Below are positions 39,401 through 63,695 of a DNA stretch of 64,000 nt, piece by piece; the first letter of the stretch is position 1, and the number at the start of each line of letters is the position of its first letter. This DNA is from Incurvaria masculella (taxonomy: Eukaryota > Arthropoda > Insecta > Lepidoptera > Incurvariidae), in contig OX335644.1 of the NCBI GenBank assembly GCA_946894095.1, positions 27,013,595 through 27,077,594 of the forward strand, given 5' to 3'. The notes under the pieces are model-generated. The model made no database searches, was not told where the DNA came from, and saw only the letters and a program-made list of their open reading frames with translations. Both the position numbers and the translations under genes were made by a program.

Positions 39401-40149
39401 ATTCGCCGAGTGAACAGGCAAGTGAGCGAATAGGCTTAGGCTGAGATAAATATTCGCAACTGAAACTAACACTAATCGAAAGTAATTCATACTAACAGTG
39501 ACTTAGTCCAAACGATGTGTATATGGTTATAACATGAAAATAGGTTAGTTTTAGTTTTTAGTTACGACTATTTATCTCAGTTTTTTTTATTCAACCTGAC
39601 ATGGATGACTAATACCACAAACTTCCTTTATGATATTAGCCCAATACACCTCATTCCCGAAGGAATTCGGCGCCATGCCAGGACCTTTCCTGTATGAGCA
39701 CGGCTACATTGAACTGGATGGAAAACACGGACATTTTTTTCATTGTCGCTTGATATCGGTGGTACCAAGCAGCGAGGGCTTAACCCTACCACCTAGAGGG
39801 GGAAGGGGACAAACAGTTTTAAATGGGTTCCGAACCATGGAACAGCTCGCATTTGTAACGAAATGCACTTATCCAACTCAGAAAGAAAAATCAAGTGGTG
39901 CATGACCGGGGCGAGAATTTGAACCCAGACCTCTCGCATGAAAGGCAAGTCCTCTAGCTTCTAGACCATGAGCTGGCATGACCCTAGAATGCCTAGAACA
40001 GATGTTGTCCTACCCTCTCCATGTGCCAGTGGCTTCGCAGAAACCAAAACTATGTGTCTTTTGTTGCAGGTTCATCAGCTAGCATCAACATCCCACGCGC
40101 GTCGTGTTCGTTCGCGCTCGCGCTCGTAGCAGTGCTCGCGGTTCTGTAA
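27317..40149 (+). CDS. Putative secreted, GPI-anchored, Ser/Glu/Lys-rich protein (unrecognised family)
   Basis: Six exons with GT/AG borders and matching phases: 27317-27419, 28302-28592, 30017-30118, 35659-35732, 37932-38061 and 40070-40149. They join to exactly 780 nt, 259 codons plus TAA. Residues 1-26 form a hydrophobic signal peptide (MAYSVSFSLACICIVLCSTY). The middle is hydrophilic and charged, with long E/K/S/T/D stretches (for example SKVQKKKSESTESTSED), no evident fold and almost no cysteine. The C-terminus has small residues GSSAS, a short polar spacer and the hydrophobic end FALALVAVLAVL, the layout of a GPI-attachment signal. Inference: a cell-surface or extracellular intrinsically disordered protein, possibly glycosylated (TTQSPITTSVPAVPTT). 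I do not recognise an orthologue. Exon three has the weakest donor (GTCAGA). ATTAAA hexamers at 40297 and 40333 may serve polyadenylation. Confidence 0.72.
27420..30016 (+). other. GPI-like gene introns 1 and 2
   Basis: Intron 1 (27420-28301) shows nothing recognisable. Intron 2 (28593-30016) holds a near-complete plus-strand SINE at 28880-29213 and AT-rich sequence. Confidence 0.5.
28880..29213 (+). mobile_element. tRNA-derived SINE, full-length-like
   Basis: Starts GAGCGGCTCGCC, has the B-box-like GTTCAAATCCCC near 28940-28951, the shared body, and ends in an A-run at 29205-29213. Same family as 1613-2010. Confidence 0.65.
30334..30790 (-). pseudogene. mariner/Tc1-type transposase remnant, C-terminal part
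   Basis: On minus it encodes WILHHDNVPSHKAHIV (second catalytic Asp) and APYSPDMAPCDFSLFSKLKL (third catalytic Asp), then after a frame break IPSPDCQKCMEEWVKRW. Near 30340-30365 is TATGATCAAAAAGTTCCGGG, a plausible terminal repeat. The N-terminal half and first Asp are missing. Confidence 0.75.
31744..31906 (-). mobile_element. Foldback MITE, 160-bp family
   Basis: Ends are AGCCCCGGTTGCACGAAGAG and the inverse of CTTTCGTGCACTCGGCC, with a core that includes cacgtcactttgtgtggaca. Further copies: 44422-44583 (plus) and 22085-22211 (5' truncated). Confidence 0.6.
33363..33895. mobile_element. Head-to-head Helitron pieces
   Basis: 33363-33730 is the 5' part of the Helitron in minus orientation (homologous to 50339-50850); 33731-33895 continues in plus orientation with the segment homologous to 19740-19900. 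It interrupts a SINE whose head (CTAGCTGAGTGGCGCGGGG) is left at 33312-33362. Confidence 0.55.
34255..34485. repeat. Large foldback (inverted repeat)
   Basis: Left arm words atcggttcaccca, ttatgaggtaacaaacat, gacgaattgataacctc are mirrored as gaggttatcaattcgtc, atgtttgttacctcataa, tgggtgaaccgat, centred near 34362-34370. A related fragment lies at 35750-35800. Confidence 0.75.
34722..35035. repeat. Foldback element with a TTAGG array in its loop
   Basis: The left arm (34730-34820: accgacttcaaagaaaaagc, acgatttctgttatttttga, gtcggtgtcagcc) is mirrored on the right (34912-35010: ggctgacgccgactcaaaa, aacagaaatcgta, gctttttctttgaagtcggt). Between the arms is (TTAGG)12 plus about 27 bp. Confidence 0.8.
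34825..34884 (+). repeat. (TTAGG)12 insect telomere-type array
   Basis: Twelve perfect TTAGG units. TTAGG is the canonical telomere repeat of most insects including Lepidoptera. Here it is interstitial and lies inside a foldback element. Confidence 0.95.
35040..35354 (+). mobile_element. Helitron 3' part
   Basis: Homologous to the minus copy at 19423-19700 (gggacgtagcgtttgcggcg, ctataaatagtgcgtcgga). It ends with CCCGTGCAAAGCCGGGACGGG, CTGCTAG and a following T, as expected for a Helitron inserted at AT. Confidence 0.7.
38120..38665 (+). mobile_element. MITE with AGGTGGCCCAACCCG terminal inverted repeats
   Basis: Begins GAGGTGGCCCAACCCGCTGA and ends CCGGGTTGGGCCACCTTA, the inverse. No coding frame. 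Related copies: 4355-4640 (5' half) and 54681-55345 (opposite strand, with a nested RTE fragment). Confidence 0.75.
39581..39976 (-). mobile_element. tRNA-derived SINE, near full length
   Basis: Minus orientation: tRNA-like head AGCTCATGGTCTAGA with B box GGTTCAAATTC (near 39915-39970), shared body, and A-tail seen as the T-run at 39581-39588. Confidence 0.65.
40070..40149 (+). CDS. GPI-like gene last exon, hydrophobic C-terminus
   Basis: Acceptor TTTTGTTGCAG; encodes GSSASINIPRASCS then FALALVAVLAVL and TAA. The hydrophobic end with no following charged residues supports GPI attachment over a transmembrane helix with a cytoplasmic tail. Confidence 0.72.
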
Positions 40150-40479
40150 TCAGCTCCACACACAACGGTATAGACGGGTCATATATCGTTGTCAAACGCA
40201 CTAGTCAGTTTCAATCTGAACATAGGATGCTGTTTCATTGTTAATTCGTTTACGTGAATATAGTTATGTAAGTATAGCCACTGTTAAATATGTTTTATTA
40301 AATTGTATACGATACTTTATTTTGGATTTGTGATTAAATGAGTTAGTATTTTTGTAAGGTTAATATTTATTGGAGCATTTTGTTAACGGAAATATAAACA
40401 CTTTTTATGGAATGATCAACCTGTGATTTTATTTGTTAAACTGCTAGGTAACACCTCCAGCTTCAAAAAACCCAAAGTT

Positions 40480-40902
40480 ATGAATGAATGAATAATGAAT
40501 AAATTCTTTATTGTGCATAACAAAAATACAATTTCAGAGAAAACATACAGCAAAACAACAATACTGCACAAAGGCGGACTTATCACTAAGAGTGATTTCT
40601 TCCAGTCAACCCTTGGGGTGATGAGGAAAGGCAATAGAAATATCTGTAGGTAGGTGACACACCAGAATTTGAAAAGAAAAAAAAATTAACTCCATAAACA
40701 TACATATACCATAATATATACATATTTATACATATAATTGAATATACTAATATATATGATACAATACACTAATACATATTATTATATCCACAAACCAGGG
40801 AAAAAAAACCTATAATAACTATTACCATTGATTCTAAAATCAGTACTATTAGAAGGACAATAAAATTAAATATATATATACAGTGAGAACATATTATCAT
40901 CT
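40480..40902 (-). mobile_element. Retrotransposon 3'UTR and (ATTC)n tail
   Basis: On minus, the element continues past the ORF2 stop to AATAAA (40507-40512) and a short (ATTC)n-like tail at about 40480-40503. No long poly(A) is present. Confidence 0.65.
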
Positions 40903-43845
40903 TTACATTTCATTTAAGTAAAACTCCTTGACTTTAAGTTTGAAAGAGCTGATAGTTTGACAGGAGCGGACTGTGATGGGCAACGAGTTCCACAGACGTG
41001 CGGCATGAACAGTAAAGGAGTTAGAGAAAAAACACGTCGTATGGCGAGGAATCGCAAGGATACTGTCATTGCTAGATCGCAAAGGGAGACCGTGTGAAGA
41101 GAGGTTCATAAACCGGGAACGAAGATATTCAGGAGAGTTAGGGTTATTTAGAATTCCGTAAAGAAGAATTAGTAAATGACAGTTCCTTCGGAAACGGATG
41201 GGTAGCCATTTAAGCTCTCGACGGTACTGCGATACATGGTCATATTTACGCAGACCATATATGAAGCGAATGCAGAGATTCTGCAAACGATCCAGCTTGT
41301 CTAGGAGAACTTCAGTTAGATCCAAGTAGCAAACATCTGCGTAGTCCAAAATCGGAAAGAGGAGAGTTTGCACCAAAGTAATTTTGGTTCGGACTGGGAG
41401 GAAATTCTGCAAGCGCTTTAAGGAGTGGGCGGCGGCAAAGATTTTTCTGCTGACCTCGTTTACCTGGGGCACCCACGATAAAGTTTCGTCAATGAAAATT
41501 CCTAAATTCTTGACTGTTTTGGAGTATGGTATGACAACTCCATTGTAGATCACTGCTGGCAATGTGCTGTAATCAACCTTCGACAGAAGTCTAGGGCTGC
41601 CTATTATTATGGCTTGTGATTTGGTAGGATTTACCAGCAGGCCAAATGATTTTGTCCAAGTAAGTATATGTTCCAGGTTCACGTTCATTTCAGATACGGT
41701 ATCTGCCAGGTTATCTAAGGAGCAATGCAAATACAACTGTAAGTCATCGGCGTAAAGGTGGTAGAGAGAAGTAAGCAGATTCGTGATCAGATTTATAAAG
41801 ATGGAAAACAGCAAAGGAGATAACACGCCACCTTGTGGAACGCCAGCAGTCAAATCAGCCCAGTCAGAATATTCATTGTCAATCCTGATACACTGATGAC
41901 GACCACGAAGGTATGAATCAAACCAGTCAAGCACTACCGGAGATAAGTTAAGTGTCCTTAGAATACCTAGCATAATGTCAAAGTCAACTGTATTGAAAGC
42001 ATTGCTGAAGTCCAGCAACGTTAAAACTGTAACATTCTTATTTTCCATATTTGTACGGACATCTTCAGTGACTTTGACAAGGGCAGTGACAGTGCTGTGA
42101 CCAGGTCGGAAACCTGACTGCATTAGGTTCAGTATGTGGTTATCTGTAAGAAAGTCGGCCAACTGCTGGTGAACAATGCGTTCCAAGATTTTTGACAAAA
42201 CCGGTAAAATTGAAATAGGGCGATATTGGCTGAAAGAGGAGGGATTTGAAATTTTTGGGAGAGGAATAACGTAAGCCCTTTTCCAGGTACTTGGAAAAGA
42301 TCCACTGGAGAGGGAATGGTTTAAAATATAAGTTATTATTGGTAACAGTTCATCCAGCAGTGGTAACAGCATGTCAAGGCTAATGCAGTCAGCACCAACA
42401 GCTTTTGTAGAAATGGAATTCAGGATCATCTTAACTTCACGGTCAGTGACTGGGCGAAAAGTGAGTGAATTGTGCTCCGGAGTCGGTAAAGCTGAAAGCT
42501 GAAAAAGAGTTTGAGACTTTACCACTTGATCGATGGTGACAGGAGGAGAGGAAAAATGTCTATTAAGGGAGTTGATATCGATGTTATTTTTACTACAAGA
42601 TGATTTCTTACCGACTCCAAGAGTTTTAAGAAACTTCCAAGCATTCACGGGAGAGCAATTTTCGAGGGTATTGTGAATGTGGTGTCTTTGGGCATCTCTA
42701 CACATCCTGTTACACCGATTCCTGAGCAGCTTGTACTTGGTGCGATTTTCGTCCGTGGATGTATGTCTTAGTTTAATTTTGGCTTTGTCCCTTTTCACCA
42801 TCATTATCCGAATATTGTCCGTCAACCACGGAGCTGGAAAATGTTTTACTCGTGTGGGACGAAGAGGTGCGTGAACATCGAAGAGTGCAGTGAGTTTGGA
42901 GGTGAAGTCCTCGACCATCTCATCCGTGGAAGAGGAATTGAGTATAACAGACCAATCCAAGCCACGCGCGTCCTCCCTTAAGCGTTCGAGATTGATGTCC
43001 TTGAAGTTACGTTGCAAGAGAACCTTCCGTCTGTTTTTAGGAGGACGGACCTTATAGGATAGATAGATTAGGTCATGATGGGAGAAACCAGGCGCTGGGA
43101 GCTGACCATGTTCACTTACATGGTTAGGTGAAGAAGTAATAATCAAATCAAGCAAAGAAGGTTCACAATTAGGAAAATGATGTGTCGCATCCAGGGGAAG
43201 AATGTTCATATTGACTGAAGACACGAGGGACTTAAGTTTTCTAGCGCGGTGATCATCTTTGATCAAGCAGGTGTTGAAATCTCCCATGATAATAGTATGG
43301 TTGTACTGAGGGCAGCGTTCTTCAAGAAAAGACTCAAATGATGAAAAATAATTGATATTTAGATTAGGGCTGTAATAAACACCAATGAGGATTTTCGTAT
43401 GATTGACGATGATTTCCAGGAAAAGGTATTCGGGTGATTCCGAATACTGAGTAGGAGACTGGGCAACTATCGTAAAAGGAATATTGCTTCGGAGGTAGAT
43501 AGCAACACCACCGCAACCTTTCCCCGTTCTGTCATTACGGACCAGGTGGAACCCGGGAAGTGAAAAAGAAGTGGATGGTAATGTAGGCTTGAGAAAAGTT
43601 TCCGAAACAAATAACGCATGAATGTGCTTACTTGGAAATGTCCTGAGAAGGTCGGGGTAGTGGGAGGGTATGCTTTGAGCATTGATATGCACAAAGTTGA
43701 AGTTTTTGGGATATTTGGAAAATGTGAAGTCAAGTTGTTCATCTATAGGAAGAACACATTCACTGTCAGAAGTATTGTCACTGAAAAACTCGTCAGAAGA
43801 GGTAATAGAAAAATAATTATCTGAATTGTCAGATATTGTGGACAT
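40903..43845 (-). CDS. Non-LTR retrotransposon ORF2: endonuclease-reverse transcriptase, intact
   Basis: An uninterrupted 980-codon frame. An AP-type endonuclease covers about residues 50-265 (HINAQS with N55, SETFL with E82, GDFN at 188-191, SHHDL at 255-259). The reverse transcriptase covers about 465-740 (RPISILPVLSKILE, QSGFRPGHST, LLDFSNAF with D613, GVPQGGVLSPLLF, YADDLQLY at 699-706), followed by the usual C-terminal region. It nicks target DNA and copies its own RNA at the nick. The CR1/Jockey-like wording and short tandem 3' tail suggest that broad clade; the exact clade is not certain. The lack of any stop or frameshift suggests recent insertion. ATG at 43845. Confidence 0.93.
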   Translation of the reverse strand: MSTISDNSDNYFSITSSDEFFSDNTSDSECVLPIDEQLDFTFSKYPKNFNFVHINAQSIPSHYPDLLRTFPSKHIHALFVSETFLKPTLPSTSFSLPGFHLVRNDRTGKGCGGVAIYLRSNIPFTIVAQSPTQYSESPEYLFLEIIVNHTKILIGVYYSPNLNINYFSSFESFLEERCPQYNHTIIMGDFNTCLIKDDHRARKLKSLVSSVNMNILPLDATHHFPNCEPSLLDLIITSSPNHVSEHGQLPAPGFSHHDLIYLSYKVRPPKNRRKVLLQRNFKDINLERLREDARGLDWSVILNSSSTDEMVEDFTSKLTALFDVHAPLRPTRVKHFPAPWLTDNIRIMMVKRDKAKIKLRHTSTDENRTKYKLLRNRCNRMCRDAQRHHIHNTLENCSPVNAWKFLKTLGVGKKSSCSKNNIDINSLNRHFSSPPVTIDQVVKSQTLFQLSALPTPEHNSLTFRPVTDREVKMILNSISTKAVGADCISLDMLLPLLDELLPIITYILNHSLSSGSFPSTWKRAYVIPLPKISNPSSFSQYRPISILPVLSKILERIVHQQLADFLTDNHILNLMQSGFRPGHSTVTALVKVTEDVRTNMENKNVTVLTLLDFSNAFNTVDFDIMLGILRTLNLSPVVLDWFDSYLRGRHQCIRIDNEYSDWADLTAGVPQGGVLSPLLFSIFINLITNLLTSLYHLYADDLQLYLHCSLDNLADTVSEMNVNLEHILTWTKSFGLLVNPTKSQAIIIGSPRLLSKVDYSTLPAVIYNGVVIPYSKTVKNLGIFIDETLSWVPQVNEVSRKIFAAAHSLKRLQNFLPVRTKITLVQTLLFPILDYADVCYLDLTEVLLDKLDRLQNLCIRFIYGLRKYDHVSQYRRELKWLPIRFRRNCHLLILLYGILNNPNSPEYLRSRFMNLSSHGLPLRSSNDSILAIPRHTTCFFSNSFTVHAARLWNSLPITVRSCQTISSFKLKVKEFYLNEM

Positions 43846-44780
43846 AAATAAATATTTACTATAATATAATTAAAAATGTATATATATATATATTTAAATC
43901 AATAAAAGATATATATAGCTGCCGAACCGCAGGCAGTACCTCATCACCCGCCAGCATTGTGGAAAGTAAGAAAAAAAAAACACATAATACAGGAAACATA
44001 AACAAACTGCAAAGGCACAAGAAAAGGATAACAAATATGAGACTTAAAACATATAGTAAAACACCTTGCAGAAATAATCAATAGACTAAACAAAACCATT
44101 ATCTCACAAGCAATGGAAAAAAAAAGAAAAATTTACTCTAATTAAATTTACAGACACAGGAAAATAGTATGCCCAGTAAAACACCACTTCTGAGACCTAA
44201 AATACACAAAAGTATACAAAACAATGGTTGATAAGTTTAAGGAAAAAAAAAAGAATAAAAGTATATGGCCTAAAATAATTAATTGACCGTAAAGTGGTTG
44301 CCCGAACAAGCATAAACGGCGAGAGCCTTTTCTCTCTCCGCTTGAGAAAATAAAAACACTATTGAGCACAAACTATTGAATACACTCTGTGGTTACAAGA
44401 ACCAATTTGTGACAAAGACTGAGGGCCGAGTGCACGAAAGGACACAAAATCAAAATCAATGTCAACGTAAGATCAAACACGTCACTTTGTGTGGACAGTA
44501 TGGAAGGAACTCTATGCGGTTCACTAAAAGTGACGTGTTTGAACATTGATTAACTCAGTCGTTTCTTCGTGCAACCGGGGCTGAGTAGCACAGACTATAT
44601 GAGTACTTGAGTAAAATATTAGTTTGAGTGATAATAAAAGTAAAACAAGTATATTATCTATACAGACTTTCCAGAAACATTTCAGCACAGTTTGGATATC
44701 TGGAAACAATGTGCAAAATTGTGAAAGCTTATCATTTTGCTTGGTATAGTGCTTGTGTCCGTCAGAAGTAGCTCCGAAGT
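43846..44780 (-). other. Spacer between ORF1-like and ORF2 frames
   Basis: AT-rich, with a TA-dinucleotide run near 43877-43892 and a MITE at 44422-44583. Removing the MITE still leaves about 770 bp, unusually long for an ORF1-ORF2 gap. Confidence 0.5.
44422..44583 (+). mobile_element. Foldback MITE, 160-bp family
   Basis: Begins GGCCGAGTGCACGAAAGGAC and ends TCGTGCAACCGGGGCT. Same family as 31744-31906. Confidence 0.65.
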
Positions 44781-45530
44781 TCACTTAGCTTTCCCCTTGT
44801 TGATACGGTCCGAGGACCTGGGCTTCTGCCTATCAGCAACACCATCGGCACCGCCTGAGACCGCAGGGTGTTTGTCGGTCAGCACCTTCAACGCAGCAGC
44901 CGTCACGATTTTGATGCGGGTTCCATCTTTCAACTGGATGACGATGCGACCCTCTTGTGTCCAACTGTGCGCCATCCCGAAGTGCTTCCGCGCCGCAAGG
45001 AAGACGTTGTGTCGCGTCCGCGTGAGGAACTCGGACACTGTAATGCCGGAGCCCTTTAGTGACGTTTTCGCCTTCCAAACCGCGGTACGGCTGCTGAGCT
45101 GTGTGAAGCGGACCAAAATTGCACGAGGGCGTGTCGGAGCCCGAGAATTCACTCCCAGACGATGGCACAGCTTAATACAGTCGCTACTGAAGTCTGCTAG
45201 CCCCATCTTACTGCGCGCTAGCACCACCACCTTCTGCGTCAAGTCATCAGTCTTGTCCTCGGCTACACCATGGATAAGTAGTACTTTCGCCCGCGACCTC
45301 ATCTCTTGCGCGTCCACTACTTCCGCAAGGCCTGCCACCTGAGAGCGCACCACGCTCAGAGCCTTCCAGGCGAACTGCCTGAACAAATTGAAGTCCGCCG
45401 CCAATGTGGGGAGATCGGCCGGCTTGCTGCTGGTAGCTGACTTGAGTTGCGCCTCGAAAGAACTCATCCGCTCCTCCATCATTGTCTGCAGCTCTGCCAC
45501 TTCCGTCGCTACGTCAATCACCCTCGACAT
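44781..45530 (-). CDS. Retrotransposon ORF1-like protein
   Basis: A 249-codon frame from ATG 45530 (upstream in-frame codons lack an ATG). An N-terminal coiled-coil-like stretch (EVAELQTMMEERMSSFEAQL) is followed by an RRM-like region (RAKVLLIHGVAEDK, LARSKMGLADFSSDCIKLCH, RPRAILVRF) and a Lys/Ser tail. This is the layout of non-LTR ORF1 nucleic-acid chaperones. It lies upstream of ORF2 on the same strand. Whether both belong to one element is an inference, because 935 bp and a MITE separate them. Confidence 0.7.
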   Translation of the reverse strand: MSRVIDVATEVAELQTMMEERMSSFEAQLKSATSSKPADLPTLAADFNLFRQFAWKALSVVRSQVAGLAEVVDAQEMRSRAKVLLIHGVAEDKTDDLTQKVVVLARSKMGLADFSSDCIKLCHRLGVNSRAPTRPRAILVRFTQLSSRTAVWKAKTSLKGSGITVSEFLTRTRHNVFLAARKHFGMAHSWTQEGRIVIQLKDGTRIKIVTAAALKVLTDKHPAVSGGADGVADRQKPRSSDRINKGKAK

Positions 45531-48500
45531 GGCTACACGCACTTAAAATGGTTTTATGAATGTGAAATTCTGTTTCCTTGTTTGGAAAGAGTTATTTATG
45601 CTGGCAGGGTCTGCCTACACTACTGCATGTAGATAGCAGGTACCACAACACTTTACAATAGTATTTAATATAATAACGTTACAATATTAATATATATTGA
45701 TAATAATCCAGCTGAGGTACAAAAACACGTCTATATTTTTCAACTACCCACAGAGGAAAAAAAGTTATCTTTGAGTTTCACTATGTAAATATACAACGGA
45801 ACCGAAAGTTAACTTTCGGATTTCAGGTAGCTAGAGGTGGTGAAATAAGCGTCTAAAGACTTGAAAGCCCATTAATGAGGATGTAGAAAAAATATTGTGC
45901 AAAAAATTTATTAGGTACGCGGACTTGTAATGGACTGACCATACAAAATGCTATTTAGTCCAGCGATAATCCCCTTATTGAGATTAGTCCGCCCGCTCTG
46001 AATCCTTTATACCTCTGTACTCCTATGTACAAGAGCTATATCCTACTATATCAACAGTATTCACATCACAGTGGGCGGACTAACTTTATGACGCGTGTTA
46101 AGGTCGAACTAAACCGGTTTTTGGGTGGTTAGTCCGGTGCTGATCCCGTACTAGGTTTTGAGAGGTTCAATCTGAACACGACCGTATTTTATTAATAGCA
46201 TTAGGTGAACATTTTCTTGAAACTTAGTGCCATGCCAGGAACTTCTTTTTATTGCTTGACTACATTCAACTGGATGAAAACCTGGAGAAATTTCATTCTC
46301 GCTTCCTCCATCCTTCATTCAATGCGATGATATCAAGCCAGGCCAACCACCTAAATAAACAAGGGGTACCTCCAATTTTACGTGGAATCTGGACCCTAAA
46401 AACTGCAGCTCACTCTCAGTTGGCAGCAAAAGATAAATAACTTCACCTGTCGTTGGAGTTGGGCATAAAAAAGTTGGACGTTTCCAAGTAAATGCCAATT
46501 GAAATCGCCTCAGTTTCAACTCGCGAAGACAATAGTAACTTGAATTGATTTTTGTATTAAAGATTAATTATTTGTTTGATTCAGAATTAAATATTTTTAG
46601 GGAAGCACCCAATATAAAATAAAAACATTATTTCCCCACCGCACAGTCTTATTTTCCTGGTCTAATGCAAGTGCGCCATTCCACATAAAAAGTAATAGTG
46701 CTTACTCGCCATGGATTGTCGTAGCTCATATAGATAGGTATCCTATGTATTTGAATGATACTTACCAATGCCAACTAGTAGAAGCAGTTCTCACACGAGT
46801 AGATATCATCCCCTATAATGAAAAAAAAAATGTTTTTTTCAATGTGGAGGATTACGCCTATTATTCATGTGAGAACTTTTAGTGTTAGGATCTACTCACG
46901 AGAGTCACATTCGCCTGTGATCAGAGTCACTTATCCGTGCCAGTAAATCACAGACGAATGTGTAGGTATCTCACGAGTAGACCCGCAGGAGTACAAGGAA
47001 TTGTTGGGTGAAAAACATTCAGTCGTATTCAGAGAGCACCTGTCAAAACTTAGTACGAGATTAGAACCGGACTAACCATACAAAAACCAGTTTAGTCCGG
47101 CGGATTAAAGTTAGTCCGTTCAATCTGAATACAGCTTATTGTTCTTATTGGAAAAGTTGTTTAAATATCATTCATTTTGACCAATTTGCGCTTACCTACT
47201 GAACAGTACAGAAGCACAGTTACTAATAAAAAACAATATCCTGGGAATCCACGGAATAGTAGTGGTCCTCCAGCGACTAATTCTGGAACTGATTAGTTTT
47301 CACACGGAATACACACACCTCAATCCTCAATTAATCAGTAAATTACTTCCAACTTATCCATGAAATTTTTGGCACATGTAAATGAACAGATATATTATTG
47401 GATCGCATATACAAATGTATTCAGCGCCGGACTAATACCTTTGTAATACTACTAATACCTATAGGCCGCTTCACTTTATGGAAGCAAAGTATAAAATCTG
47501 CCGCCGTCCAACCCTGCATTCCGAAATGCGTACATTGCAAAGATCGCAGAGAAAGCGAACACAGTGAATACTTGTGTTCCGAATTGATATCGCTGCTCAT
47601 AGTTACAATGTCAAATTGGAAAGAATTGAGCAGAAATATGTGTCAGAGCCTAACCTAACTACCTCGAAAATGCCTTGTAAGTCTTGATAGTGGTTATTTC
47701 AGGCCTAGAATTGTCTAACTAGAATAACAAACGGTGAAAGGCCGTCGTTATTCAGAATCACAGATAAACACGCTTAATGACAGCTCGATGACAGCCCTTT
47801 GACAGCGTACACGGCGCACATGCTCTCAACCGTAAGCGCTTTGCACGATCTGTTTGCGGTCTAGAGTCACTTCCCTTATGTCAACACGACGTTCACGGGA
47901 ATTAATATAAGCAATTCGGAACGGTCATGTACGCGTACATTGTTGCAATCTCTGCAATATACGCATTTCGTAATAAAGTGCAAGTCCGACACCGAATGGC
48001 TATGTAATTTTTCGTTAGCGCTGAATTCGGAAACACATACATTCTTCACCTCCATGGAAACACATGGAAATGTTTCATTTCGTACCTAGCGATAGTGTGG
48101 CGATGCGATCGATTACAAGAATACCAAAGTAATTTCAAATTGAATTCCTCTTCTGAGACCCCTCCTGAGTCATCACATTGCTAATCATAATTGCAAAATA
48201 TAATATCACTAACAGAAGAAACCCTCTTCAATAGGTTGCGTCGATTTCTTTTAAAGTATATCCGTCAGGATAGTAATTCTATATTTTTTGGAATAGCAAG
48301 GATTCGAATTATGTACCTTTCGTTCGTAACGACGAATTAAAAACAAACTAAAAACATTTATCGCGCCATCTAGCGCATCAACACGACATCACGTAATATA
48401 TTAGCTGGAATGAGATGTGCTGACACAGTTACAAAATGGCAACATATTTAGAAGTTTATAATATAATTTTGCTATTATCGGTCTAAATTCTGCGTAGAAA

Positions 48501-48657
48501 TATCTTAAAAACTAAATTAAAATAAAATAAACGCTTTTTAAAATGTTGCAAAACACGTTTTCATTAAAAAAATATTTTGGTCTCATAGTATCAGCACAGA
48601 CAATCGAAGCATGATGATAGGTCGCGAAAGTAGTACGAACAGCTGTTGTATCGCATC
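45531..48657. other. Intergenic region with foldback MITEs
   Basis: Contains MITE-like units with cagtcgtattcagag ends at 45913-46005, 46073-46188 and 47020-47136, a SINE fragment at 46200-46400, and a palindromic stretch at 46795-47000 related to 36890-37080. The right end (48400-48657) is presumed BRWD promoter-proximal DNA. No gene is seen. Confidence 0.5.
47020..47136. mobile_element. Short foldback MITE
   Basis: Starts CAGTCGTATTCAGAGAGC and ends with the inverse, TCTGAATACAGCT. Core aaccggactaaccatacaaa recurs at 36650-36690, 45930-45955 and 50115-50140. Confidence 0.6.
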
Positions 48658-48762
48658 ATGGCGGCGGCGGCCATTTTGCTATGGCGGTCGTATCGTTCGT
48701 TCTGTGTTTGCTGTGTCCAGCGTTTTTTAAGTTTTCTACATAAATGGAGTGATGTGATGTAA
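48658..48762 (+). promoter_or_regulatory. BRWD 5' leader: upstream ORF and YY1-like motif
   Basis: An ATG at 48658 opens a 34-codon frame (MAAAAILLWRSYRSF...) that stops at TAA 48760-48762, two bases before the main ATG. The start region reads CATGGCGGCGGCGGCCATTTTG, matching the YY1/Pho-type GCCGCCAT / ATGGCGGC motif found at many transcription starts. The uORF exists only if transcription begins left of 48658. Confidence 0.4.
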
Positions 48763-48764
48763 AG

Positions 48765-63695
<14,931 letters not shown>

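Larger units (their letters stand above)
35733..40069 (+). other. GPI-like gene introns 4 and 5
   Basis: Intron 4 (35733-37931): SINE copy 36070-36430, a foldback MITE 36628-36750 (cagtcgtattcagagtgaac...ttctgaatag), a palindromic stretch near 36890-37080, and a terminal-inverted element at about 37385-37675. Intron 5 (38062-40069): MITE 38120-38665 and SINE 39581-39976. No further exon was detected. Confidence 0.55.
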
